From NCBI GenBank assembly GCA_963666465.1, contig OY762824.1, positions 5,332,001 through 5,396,000 of the forward strand: a stretch of 64,000 nt of DNA, written 5' to 3'. This document shows positions 1 to 7,012 of this stretch, one piece after another. Both the position numbers and the translations under genes were made by a program. Each line of letters opens with the position of its first letter. The first letter of the stretch is position 1. Below the pieces are notes generated by a model. It saw nothing but the letters and a program-made list of their open reading frames with translations, was not told the DNA's origin and did no database searches. This DNA comes from VXYL01 sp963666465. GTDB lineage: Bacteria > Pseudomonadota > Gammaproteobacteria > Pseudomonadales > Azotimanducaceae.

Positions 1-674
1 ACGACACCTCGCGCAATCTTGGCGCCGAGTCCGGCCTCGGCAACACGCTCTTCCACCTGCTGCCGCGGGCACGGATCATCGAGGAGGCCTTGCTGGCGCC
101 GGCGCCGCTCGCGCTCGTCACCTATCTGCTCGGCTATCGCGCCAAGCTGTCGCAGTCCACCGGCCTCATCAAGGATGCAAGCGCGAAGCCGCTGGCGCTG
201 CACGCGGATCACAGCGGCAAGGTTCCCGCGCCGTGGCCGTCCGTGGCGCAGTACTGCAACGTCACCTGGGTGACCACCGACTACACCCGCGAGAACGGCG
301 CCGTCTGCGTCTGGCCGGGCAGTCATCGGTTCTGCCGTCCTGTGCCGACCGATCTCGCAATGGCGCACGACCGCGACGAAGTGGACGTGCTCGAAGTTCC
401 GAAGGGCTCGGTGATCGTCTGGCACGGCAGCCTGTGGCACGGTGCGGTTCCGCGCATGGCCGACGGCCAGCGCGTGACGCTGGTGCTGCCGCACGTGCGC
501 GACCATGTGCAGGCACAGGAACTGTACTGGGCCAGCACGACGCCGGAGATGGTGGGGCGCAACCCGACCCGGTTCTGCGCGCTGATGGGGCTCTACTCCG
601 CCTACCCGTGGCTGCAGGACGGGCCGCCGCCGACGCTGGCCTTGAGCGCTCGTTCCGGGAGCCAGTTCGAGTGA
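1..674 (+). CDS. Phytanoyl-CoA dioxygenase (PhyH) family protein, 5'-truncated by the window edge
   Basis: This is the C-terminal part of a Fe(II)/2-oxoglutarate-dependent oxygenase of the PhyH family. The frame is open from the first bases of the window, so the true start lies upstream. Visible hallmarks are the metal-binding His-x-Asp in ALHADHSG, the segment NGAVCVWPGSHR typical of the double-stranded beta-helix, and the distal histidine in SLWHGAVPR. About 220 residues are present. Family members hydroxylate small molecules, but the substrate cannot be told from sequence. The stop codon overlaps the GTG start of the next gene (GTGA at 671-674), which suggests the two genes are translated together. 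Confidence 0.85.
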   Translation, partial: DTSRNLGAESGLGNTLFHLLPRARIIEEALLAPAPLALVTYLLGYRAKLSQSTGLIKDASAKPLALHADHSGKVPAPWPSVAQYCNVTWVTTDYTRENGAVCVWPGSHRFCRPVPTDLAMAHDRDEVDVLEVPKGSVIVWHGSLWHGAVPRMADGQRVTLVLPHVRDHVQAQELYWASTTPEMVGRNPTRFCALMGLYSAYPWLQDGPPPTLALSARSGSQFE

Positions 675-1447
675 CAGAAGTGGCGGCAGCACCGCGCCTC
701 GGCGTGCAGGTGTATTGGCAGCCGGGGTGAACCAGTTGCCTTCGCGTGAAGGAGTTTCTCTCCGTGCGGGGAGTGGGGTTTGAGTCTTGCGACGTTGCCA
801 ATGATGTCGACGCCGCCGCCGGGCTGCGGGCGTTGGGACTGCGGTCGGTGCCGGTGGTGGCGTTGGCGAATGCGGCTGCAGGGGGGAAGGAGTTCGCGTT
901 TGGCGTGGACCTTCGCGCCGTCGCGGAGCTTGTTGGGGTGCCGTTTCAGGCGAGTCCTGCGCTGCCGGCAGAGGAACTGAAGCAACGGCTCAAGGGCGCA
1001 CTGGACGTCGCGATGCGACTCGCGAGCGAGTTCCCGCCCGATCGGCTGCGCGACAAGCTGCCGCGGCGAAACCGCACCTGCCTTGGGCTTGCGAACCACC
1101 TCGTCGAGATCGCCGCCGTGTTCCTGCGCGTTTGCGCCGGCTCGCCGTTCGACGTGGAGGCATCGTCGGCCATTCCGCAAACGGAGCTCGGGGTCGCCGA
1201 CCTCCGCGTGCGCGCGAAGGCCGTGACCCTGCAACTCGATGAGGCCGAGGTTGAGGGCTCTCGCACGGTGGAGACCTTCTTCGGCCCGCAGGCGCTCCAC
1301 CTCGTGCTGGAACGATGCGCCTGGCACACCATGCAGCACGCGCGTCAGTTGGAGATGATGCTCACGCGCACAGGCGCCGCGCCAAAGCAGCCGATCACGC
1401 CACAGCTACTGGCCGATCTGCCGCTCCCACGCGCCGTCTGGGATTGA
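671..1447 (+). CDS. Glutaredoxin-like/DinB fusion with in-frame UGA at the redox cysteine (candidate selenoprotein)
   Basis: Reading from GTG 671 gives MTEVAAAPRLGVQVYWQPG, then UGA (728-730), then TSCLRVKEFLSVRGV and an open frame to 1447 (258 aa if UGA is read through). VYWQPGxTSC is the glutaredoxin-type beta-strand plus C-x-x-C motif; the UGA sits at the first Cys, giving U-T-S-C. Residues 12-90 fit a thioredoxin fold, including the cis-Pro region RSVPVVAL. Residues 105-250 resemble a DinB/YfiT four-helix bundle with candidate metal-binding His in LANHLVEIA and WHTMQHARQ. The GTG start overlaps the preceding stop (GTGA), which supports a start upstream of the UGA. The alternative is a pseudogene or base error (TGC to TGA); a shorter product from GTG 746 would lack the active site. 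Selenocysteine is an inference because no sel genes lie in the window. Confidence 0.6.
739..773 (+). promoter_or_regulatory. Two hairpins downstream of UGA 728-730, SECIS-like
   Basis: CCUUC-GCGU-GAAGG (739-752) is a perfect 5-bp stem. CUCUCC-GUGC-GGGGAG (758-773) is a 6-bp stem with one G-U pair. Both have a 4-nt apical loop starting with G. The second loop begins 34 nt after the UGA, within the range known for bacterial SECIS elements, where a G early in the apical loop is typical. GC-rich DNA forms hairpins easily, so this is supportive only. Confidence 0.35.
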
Positions 1448-1466
1448 CGACCAACGAGGTCCGCGG

Positions 1467-2243
1467 TCAGCGCCCCTTGAACACCGGGTCCCGCTTCTCC
1501 ACGAACGCATGGAAGGCCTCGCGGGAGTCTTCGCTGCCGCCGGTGCGGGTGTGGCGCTCCGTCTCGAGCTCAATGTAGTCGCGAAGGGGCATGTTCTCGG
1601 CGTTGATGAAGTTCTTCTTCATCTCGCCGATGGCCAGCGGCGCCGAGCGGGACAGGCGCTCGGCAATGGCCTGGACCTCCTCGCGGAAGGTCTCGTCAGG
1701 AAAGGTGTTCAGCACGAGGCCAATGCGTTCGGCCTCGTCGGCACCGAACTTCTGCGAACTGAAGAACAGCTCGCGCGCCTTGGTGGCGCCGACGATGCGC
1801 GGCAACAGCCAAGGCCCCGCCATGTCGCCGGAAATCGCGACACCCAGAAATGCGGAGTTGAACACGGCGCGCGAGCTTGCATAGCGCAGGTCACACGCGC
1901 AGGCCCAGCCGAATCCCGTCCCGGCGCAGGCGCCGTTCACGGCGGCGATGGTCACCTTCGGCATCTCGTGCAACAGCGACGTGATGTGGAAATACTCCTT
2001 CCGATTCGGCTCCTGCGTCTCGCCGCTGGTGGACGCCTTGAGGTCCACACCCGGACAGAATCCGCGCCCGGCCCCGGTGAACAGCAGCACCCGAATGCGA
2101 TCGTCCCCCGACGCCTCGCCCAGACACTCGTAGAGCTCCCGCATCATCGTATTGGTGATGCCGTTCAGGCTCTCGGGTCGGTTCAGCGTAACGGTGGCGA
2201 GGTTGTCCTCGATCTCGTAGGTGATGGTCTCGTAATCGGCCAT
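1467..2243 (-). CDS. Enoyl-CoA hydratase/isomerase (crotonase) family protein
   Basis: A 258-residue crotonase-fold protein of normal family length. The N-terminus MADYETITYEIEDNLATVTL followed by NRPESLNGI is the standard crotonase opening. The oxyanion-hole region is seen as GFCPGVDLKAS and the second part as NGACAGTGFGWACACDLRYAS. Family members act on CoA thioesters as hydratases, isomerases or related enzymes; the Glu expected at catalytic positions of true hydratases is not obvious, so the exact reaction is open. The gene is divergent from the OsmC gene, with 193 bp between them that could hold both promoters. It stands alone, and a link with the CoA genes at 28-33 kb is only possible. 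Confidence 0.9.
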   Translation of the reverse strand: MADYETITYEIEDNLATVTLNRPESLNGITNTMMRELYECLGEASGDDRIRVLLFTGAGRGFCPGVDLKASTSGETQEPNRKEYFHITSLLHEMPKVTIAAVNGACAGTGFGWACACDLRYASSRAVFNSAFLGVAISGDMAGPWLLPRIVGATKARELFFSSQKFGADEAERIGLVLNTFPDETFREEVQAIAERLSRSAPLAIGEMKKNFINAENMPLRDYIELETERHTRTGGSEDSREAFHAFVEKRDPVFKGR

Positions 2244-2436
2244 GGCGCACAGCTCCCCTTGCTGGATTTTCGAACCGGTGCCAAGAGCCTATCAGCGATG
2301 CCGGTAGCGCGAGTAGCACGAGCCAGCGTTTTGACTTGCCAGTCGGCAGCTCGCTCCACACCAGCGGGAGGCGTCGACGCGAGGGGGGCCCTCCGTTGCG
2401 GAGGCGGCTTGGAACGAAGGGGCTTCATCCGCGACA

Positions 2437-3054
2437 ATGCCGGCCATGCAGGCGACGGTTCATTGGAATGGCAAGGTTCGGTTCACCGGGGTGGCCGGCA
2501 GCGGCCACGCCGTGGCCATCGACGGGCCGCAGGAAATGGGCGGCGAGAATGCCGGCGTTCGACCGATGGAGCTGATGCTGCTTGGGCTGGGGGGATGCAC
2601 CGCGTTCGATGTGGTGAACATCCTGCGCAAGGGGCGGCAGCGAGTGCTGGATTGTCGGGCGGAGATTTCGGCGGAGCGGGCAGACGAAGAGCCCAAGGTG
2701 TTCACGCGCATCCATGTGCATTTCGTGGTGGTGGGCGAGGGCGTGGACCCGCGCCGGGTGCAGAGGGCGATTGACCTGACGGCGCGGAAATACTGCTCCG
2801 CTTCCATCATGTTGGAGCGCGGCGGGGTGGCCATCAGCCACGACTTCGAGGTGCAGGAGCCCTCAGCCAGCCGGGCAGTGCGCGCCCCGAAGCCGAAAGA
2901 TCTCTTGGTGAAAGTCATTTCTCGACACACAAACATTTCGTCCCACAGGCCCGAAGGTCAATGGCGCACAGGCAAGCGGTCCGCGACCTCTTCTGTTCCG
3001 ATCCCGGCAATGGGAACAGGTGCCGAGACCCGCGGGAACAACGCCTCAGAGTGA
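2437..3054 (+). CDS. OsmC/Ohr family protein with a repeat-derived C-terminal tail
   Basis: Residues 1-142 match the OsmC fold of the YhfA-like group: a beta-hairpin start, then GGENAGVRPMELMLLGLGGC with the first redox cysteine on the long helix, and KYCSAS with the second. OsmC proteins reduce organic peroxides or related electrophiles with these two thiols. The family is usually about 140 residues; this frame reaches 205. From about residue 163 the coding sequence runs into the repeat element starting at 2923, so the last ~43 residues come from the repeat and are unlikely to have a function. The native stop was probably lost by insertion or deletion at that edge. Confidence 0.85.
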   Translation: MPAMQATVHWNGKVRFTGVAGSGHAVAIDGPQEMGGENAGVRPMELMLLGLGGCTAFDVVNILRKGRQRVLDCRAEISAERADEEPKVFTRIHVHFVVVGEGVDPRRVQRAIDLTARKYCSASIMLERGGVAISHDFEVQEPSASRAVRAPKPKDLLVKVISRHTNISSHRPEGQWRTGKRSATSSVPIPAMGTGAETRGNNASE

Positions 3055-3236
3055 CCGCTTGCTCCGCAACAGCACGCCGGCGCGCCGGCGCGGTTCGCGT
3101 CGTCTCCGAACGCGCGAGACCACGCGGTACGCATGCGGCCGTCCCGACTCCGAACGCCATGACCGATCGAGACAGGGCGCCGGGCCAGTGTAGGACGTTG
3201 CCCCAGTTCCTTGTGGGACGAAATGTTTGTGTGTCG
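2923..3236. repeat. Terminal-inverted-repeat element, copy A (314 bp)
   Basis: The ends are perfect 24-bp inverted repeats: the left end starts CGACACACAAACATTTCGTC (2923-2946) and the right end is its complement (3213-3236). The interior of about 266 bp has no transposase gene. Its left 60 bases (for example GGTCAATGGCGCACAGGCAA) recur in inverted orientation in the copy at 4528-4645. The element forms the 3' end of the OsmC frame, and the AlkB-like remnant begins just beyond its right edge. It behaves like a non-autonomous mobile element whose mobilising enzyme is not visible. Confidence 0.75.
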
Positions 3237-3282
3237 GGGATGCCTGATGCCAAATGTTTGTGTGTCGGGGATGCCTGATGCC
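3221..3282 (+). repeat. 31-bp perfect tandem duplication at the right edge of copy A
   Basis: Two identical 31-nt units (3221-3251 and 3252-3282) start AAATGTTTGTGTGTCGGGGA and continue with TGCCTGATGCC. The first unit contains the outer part of the terminal inverted repeat, so the element end is present twice. A similar duplication is found at the left edge of the copy near 43.9 kb. Confidence 0.9.
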
Positions 3283-3307
3283 AACCGGGCCCGCATCGTC
3301 ACCCGAC

Positions 3308-3745
3308 ATGCGCATCGGTCCCTTTCCGGACTGGCTCAAGGCCCTCACCGTCAAGCTTCTCACCGCCGGCATCTTTCCCACCCTCCCCGACCAGGCGATC
3401 GTCAACGAGTACGAGCCGGGCCAGGGCATCGCCATGCACGTCGACCGCCACTGCTTCGGGCCCACCGTCGCCACCATCTCCCTCGGCGACGCCTGGCAGA
3501 TGCACTTCCGTCCCGCGCGCAAGCCCTGCGATGCCAGCCCGAAGCACCACCTCCTACAGCCCGGCTCCGTCCTCGCCCTCACCGATGACGTCCGATATCG
3601 CTGGCTTCACGGCATCGCCCCGCGCCGGCGCGAAAGAACCCCCGACGGCGCCTTCCGCCCGCGCAGGCGCCGCGTTTCCGTGACCTTCCGTACCGTGCAT
3701 CTCGACAACGCGCACCGGCCCCAACGGTCCCACACACCGCCATAG
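3308..3745 (+). pseudogene. AlkB-like 2OG-Fe(II) dioxygenase, N-terminally truncated
   Basis: The frame reads MRIGPFPDWLKALTVKLL and then VNEYEPGQGIAMHVDRHC, the AlkB core with the His-x-Asp metal ligands. LALTDDVRYRWLHGIAPRR holds the distal His, and RRRRVSVTFRTV holds the Arg pair that binds 2-oxoglutarate. AlkB proteins remove alkyl groups from nucleic acid bases by oxidation. Homologues carry about 50 more residues in front, including the substrate lid; here the sequence ahead of 3290 is the repeat element and its tandem tail. The ATG at 3308 could start a shortened 145-residue protein, but a missing lid makes activity doubtful. The frame remains open, so the loss is probably recent. Confidence 0.7.
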
Positions 3746-3990
3746 CCATACGCCGCCCCCCGCCCGGCCGCACGGGCGCACGATCCTCGCCGACTGACCG
3801 ACTGAAGCCCTCCGCGGCCAGCTAAACCCGTACTCCGCATAGACGCATCGACCGTGCATGTGTGGACCTCTGGCGCTCGACTTTGCGGCGGGGGCATTCG
3901 TGCAGGCCAGCGGCGCAGGCCGGTCGAACTCGCCTGCTTCGATCCTTCTGTACTCTTGCCTGAACTCACCCAACGGGTTATACGCATCCC

Positions 3991-4279
3991 ATGCAAACCG
4001 TAGCAGACGCCGACATTCACGCGCCAGGCCGACAAACTCTTCACCGACGACGAGAGGCGGGAACCCATCGACCTCCTCGCCACTAATCCCCTCGCTGGCG
4101 ACGTCATTCCCGGCACCGGCGGCGGTCGCGTCATCTACTACTACCTTGACGAAGACAACCCCCTGTATGCGCTGCTCGCCTACGCGAAACCCGCTCGCGC
4201 GGACCTCACTGCCGAAGAGCGCCGGACCGTGGCCGGCCTCGCCGCCGGCATCAAGACAGCAAGGAGAAACCGACCATGA
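3991..4279 (+). pseudogene. RelE/HigB-like toxin, frameshifted and internally deleted
   Basis: ATG 3991 reads MQTVAD and then must change frame to continue as PTFTRQADKLFTDDERR, LATNPLAGDVIPGTGG and RVIYYYLDEDNPLYALLAYA, ending TARRNRP at 4279. This is the pattern of HigB/RelE-type ribosome-associated toxins. Two lesions are visible: a 1-2 base frame change after codon 6, and a missing block of roughly 15-20 residues between GTGG and RVIYYY where the family has its basic central strand. The stop overlaps the ATG of the antitoxin (ATGA at 4276-4279), as in intact toxin-first operons. The toxin should be inactive. Confidence 0.7.
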
Positions 4280-4557
4280 GCACGTTCAGCGACGACCTCG
4301 TCCAATCCCTTCGGGAAGCGCTCGCGCACGCCAAGGGCGACGGGCCGGCCATCGTCCACACGGCCGTCTCACCGCGCGAGGTCCGGGAGGCGATCAATCT
4401 CACCCAGGCGCAGATGGCGCCCCTCGTGGGCATGAGCCTGTCCGGCTACCGCAAGTGGGAGCAGGGCGCCAGGCGCGTCAGCGGACCGGCAGCAACGCTG
4501 CTCCAGGTCATCCGCATGAGCGTACCTGACACACAAACATTTCGTCCCACGGCCTGA
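4276..4557 (+). CDS. XRE-family antitoxin (HigA-like), C-terminus replaced by repeat
   Basis: The 93-residue product contains a helix-turn-helix: VREAINLTQAQMAPLVGMSL followed by SGYRKWEQGARRVSGPAATL, the layout of HigA-type antitoxins encoded after their toxin. It would bind its own promoter and neutralise the toxin upstream. The final residues (SVPDTQTFRPTA) are translated from the repeat element starting at 4528, whereas relatives carry a further short helix. The DNA-binding part is complete, so an orphan repressor role is possible even though the toxin is broken. Confidence 0.75.
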   Translation: MSTFSDDLVQSLREALAHAKGDGPAIVHTAVSPREVREAINLTQAQMAPLVGMSLSGYRKWEQGARRVSGPAATLLQVIRMSVPDTQTFRPTA

Positions 4558-4645
4558 TGGTCGATGTCTCACATGCGGGGCTGGCAGGTCGCGGAGCGCT
4601 TGCCTGTGCGCCATTGACCGTCGGGCCTGTGGGACGAAATGTTGG
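4528..4645. repeat. Terminal-inverted-repeat element, copy B (118 bp)
   Basis: The left end GACACACAAACATTTCGTCC (4528-4550) and the right end GTGGGACGAAATGTT (4629-4643) are inverted repeats; the right end is shortened. The 60 bases inside the right end are nearly the same as the left interior of copy A in reverse complement, so copies A and B share one end domain. The element separates the truncated antitoxin from a truncated serine recombinase, and its edges coincide with the loss of homology in both genes. Confidence 0.7.
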
Positions 4646-4824
4646 TCGCCGTCGCGCAGGGCACGAAGGCACGCCTCCAAGCCAGGCCGGGCTTCATTCG
4701 CTCCGGATGCTCGGTCTTCGTAGATCTGCTTCGCTTTGACGCTCACTGCGGCAAGGGCGTCGCGCTGCAGGTCGAAGGACTGGAAGCCGTCCGCCTTCGA
4801 GGCGCGGGCATAGCCGATCAACAT
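4642..4824 (-). pseudogene. Serine recombinase (resolvase/invertase) N-terminal fragment
   Basis: The minus-strand frame from ATG 4824 reads MLIGYARASKADGFQSFDLQ, then DALAAVSVKAKQIYEDRASG and LRALRDGD. This is the start of a Pin/Tn3-type resolvase, including the catalytic serine region (ARASKADG) and the strand with Glu-Asp-x-x-Ser-Gly. After about 60 residues it runs into repeat copy B at 4645 and homology stops, so most of the catalytic domain and all of the DNA-binding domain are gone. Confidence 0.75.
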
Positions 4825-5016
4825 CCTCGTTCCTTAAGCGCTGGCTTGTGGTGCAGGTGCGCGGCCCCGCCTTTTTGGGAATCTACGTACCGCAACCCGT
4901 TCCGAAAACAACGGTTCACAAGCCTGCGGAATTCGACGATACGAAACCACGAGACGCTCTCCCTGCAAGGGAGGCGCTTTCGGTAGCATCGCCGGGTTTG
5001 CCAACGCATTCGGAGC

Positions 5017-6927
5017 TTGAGTCACATCGGCACTTGCATCACCAGACGCCTGAGCGCACTTGCCACGTTCGTCGCAACGGCGCTTGCCCCGCGTGCCGCA
5101 GCCGCGAGCGAAGCGCCGTGCCACGATCCCGACTACAAGCACGGCATCTCCTATGTCCTGCCGCTGAAGTACGGCCCGGACTTCGAGCACTTCGCCTACG
5201 CCAACCCGGACGCTCCGAAGGGTGGGGTGTTTCGGCTGCCGGACATGGGCACCTTCGACAGCTTCAACAACATCCTCGAGAAAGGGCGCGTCGCCGCCGG
5301 GTTCGCGTTCACCGGCACGGGCAATGTCGTCTTCGAGCGCCTGCTCGAATCTTCCGCCGACGAGCCGGCCAGTGCCTATGGGCGGCTGGCGGAAGGGGTG
5401 GACGTGCATCCAGACTTGCGCTGGGTGGCATTCCGGCTGCGCGAAGGGGCCTTCTGGCACGATGGCGTTCCCGTCACCGCCGAGGACGTGGCGTTCACCT
5501 TCGATGCCTACAAGGAGCACGGCTCTGTGGCGCTGAAGACGGCGCTCACCGACCTCGACCGGGTGGAGATAACCGGCGAGCGGAACCTTTGCTTCGTCAC
5601 CCGCGAAGGCGCCGAGCCGAATCCCATCATGCCCTTCGCCTACGGCGCGATGGCCATTCAGGCGAAGCACTACTGGCGAGAGCGCGACATCTCCAAGACC
5701 ACCACCGTGCCGCCGCTGGGCGCCGGGCCCTATCGACTGGAGGACGTGGACCTAGGCCGCGCCCTGACCTACGAGCGCGTGCCCGACTACTGGGGCAAGT
5801 ACCTGCCCGTGAACCGCGGCCGCTACAACTTTGACCGCCTGAAGTGGGATTACTTCCGCGACGAGCACGTGATGCTGGAGGCGCAGAAGGCCGATGTCTT
5901 CGACCTGCGCGAGGAGACCGTGTCGAAGAACTGGACCACGCAGTATGACTTCCCGGCGGTGCGGGCGGGCATGTTCAAGGCAGATCTGCGCTACATCACC
6001 CGGGTGTGGGGGCTTTGGTGGCCGGTGTTCTGGAATCTCGAACGCGAACGCTTCCAGGACATCCGCGTGCGCGAGGCGCTTTACCTGCTTTACGACTTCC
6101 CCTACATCAACCGCGTGATCCTGTTCGGCTTCTATGACCAAGGCGTGAGCTTCTTCCACAACTCGCCGATGGCCCAGAACGGGCTGCCGAGCGAGGACGA
6201 GCTCGAACTTCTCGAACCGTTCCGCGACCAATTGCCGCTGCGGCTCTTCACCGAGCCATACGCGCAGCCACCATCCGGGAGCTACGGCTTTCGGCGCGAC
6301 CGGGTGAAGCGGGCGCTGGAACTCTTCGCCGAAGCCGGCTGGGTGGTACGCGAGGGCAAGCTGGTGCATGGCGAAACCGGCGAGCGCTTCCGCATCGACT
6401 TCGTCTTCGTGGCGGCGACGTTGCTGCGGGCGATGATGCCGTACATCGATGTGCTGAACCGCATCGGCATCGAGACCACGGCACGTTCGCCGGAGAACTC
6501 GCACTGGCTCTACCGGATGCGCACCGGCACCTTCGACGGCGGCGCGTACCTTTACATCCCCAACAACACCCCCGGACTCGACCTGCGAAACCGCTTCGGC
6601 AGCGCCGCCGCAGCGCAGGAGTTCACCCAGAACTGGGCCCGCATCCGCGACCCGGCACTCGACTTCCTCATCGAGCGGGCCATCGGCGCCCGCACGTCCC
6701 GCGAGCTCTACGCCGCCACGCGAGCCATCGACCGGGTGCTCCTGTGGAAGTTCTACTTCATCCCCGGCATGGCCCAGCCCGGCTACCGGCTGGTGCATTG
6801 GGACAAATTCGGGGAGGTGCCGTGGAGCGAGACCGGGCCCCTCTCCAGAGTGCCGGCGATCGACGCATGGTGGTGGGACGAAGCCAAGGCCCGACGGGTG
6901 GAAGAGTGGCTAGCGCGGAGTGAATGA
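5017..6927 (+). CDS. Family 5 extracellular solute-binding protein (YejA-like peptide-binding protein)
   Basis: This 636-residue periplasmic binding protein belongs to the oligopeptide/nickel (SBP_bac_5) family. The N-terminus holds a signal peptide (RRLSALATFVATALAPRAAAASEA). Family features follow: HGISYVLPLKYGPDFEHFAY and ANPDAPKGG, as in YejA, then VTAEDVAFTFDAYKEHG and the late region RIGIETTARS. It should deliver peptides or similar solutes to an ABC permease, but no permease or ATPase gene is adjacent. The start is taken as TTG 5017 because an in-frame stop lies at 4984-4986 and no better codon precedes the signal peptide. It is followed closely by IS1634 copy 1. Confidence 0.88.
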   Translation: MSHIGTCITRRLSALATFVATALAPRAAAASEAPCHDPDYKHGISYVLPLKYGPDFEHFAYANPDAPKGGVFRLPDMGTFDSFNNILEKGRVAAGFAFTGTGNVVFERLLESSADEPASAYGRLAEGVDVHPDLRWVAFRLREGAFWHDGVPVTAEDVAFTFDAYKEHGSVALKTALTDLDRVEITGERNLCFVTREGAEPNPIMPFAYGAMAIQAKHYWRERDISKTTTVPPLGAGPYRLEDVDLGRALTYERVPDYWGKYLPVNRGRYNFDRLKWDYFRDEHVMLEAQKADVFDLREETVSKNWTTQYDFPAVRAGMFKADLRYITRVWGLWWPVFWNLERERFQDIRVREALYLLYDFPYINRVILFGFYDQGVSFFHNSPMAQNGLPSEDELELLEPFRDQLPLRLFTEPYAQPPSGSYGFRRDRVKRALELFAEAGWVVREGKLVHGETGERFRIDFVFVAATLLRAMMPYIDVLNRIGIETTARSPENSHWLYRMRTGTFDGGAYLYIPNNTPGLDLRNRFGSAAAAQEFTQNWARIRDPALDFLIERAIGARTSRELYAATRAIDRVLLWKFYFIPGMAQPGYRLVHWDKFGEVPWSETGPLSRVPAIDAWWWDEAKARRVEEWLARSE

Positions 6928-7012
6928 AGGGCTGGCATTTGCTCTGGAGCGCATCTGCCCTCCCTACGCGCCGCCGGCGCGTCCCTTGAGCGCCGTGCGA
7001 TGCAATCCGCTA

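Noticed and set aside
3221..3282. CRISPR array
   Set aside because: The two 31-bp units are directly joined with no spacers; they are a tandem duplication of an element end. No cas genes are present.
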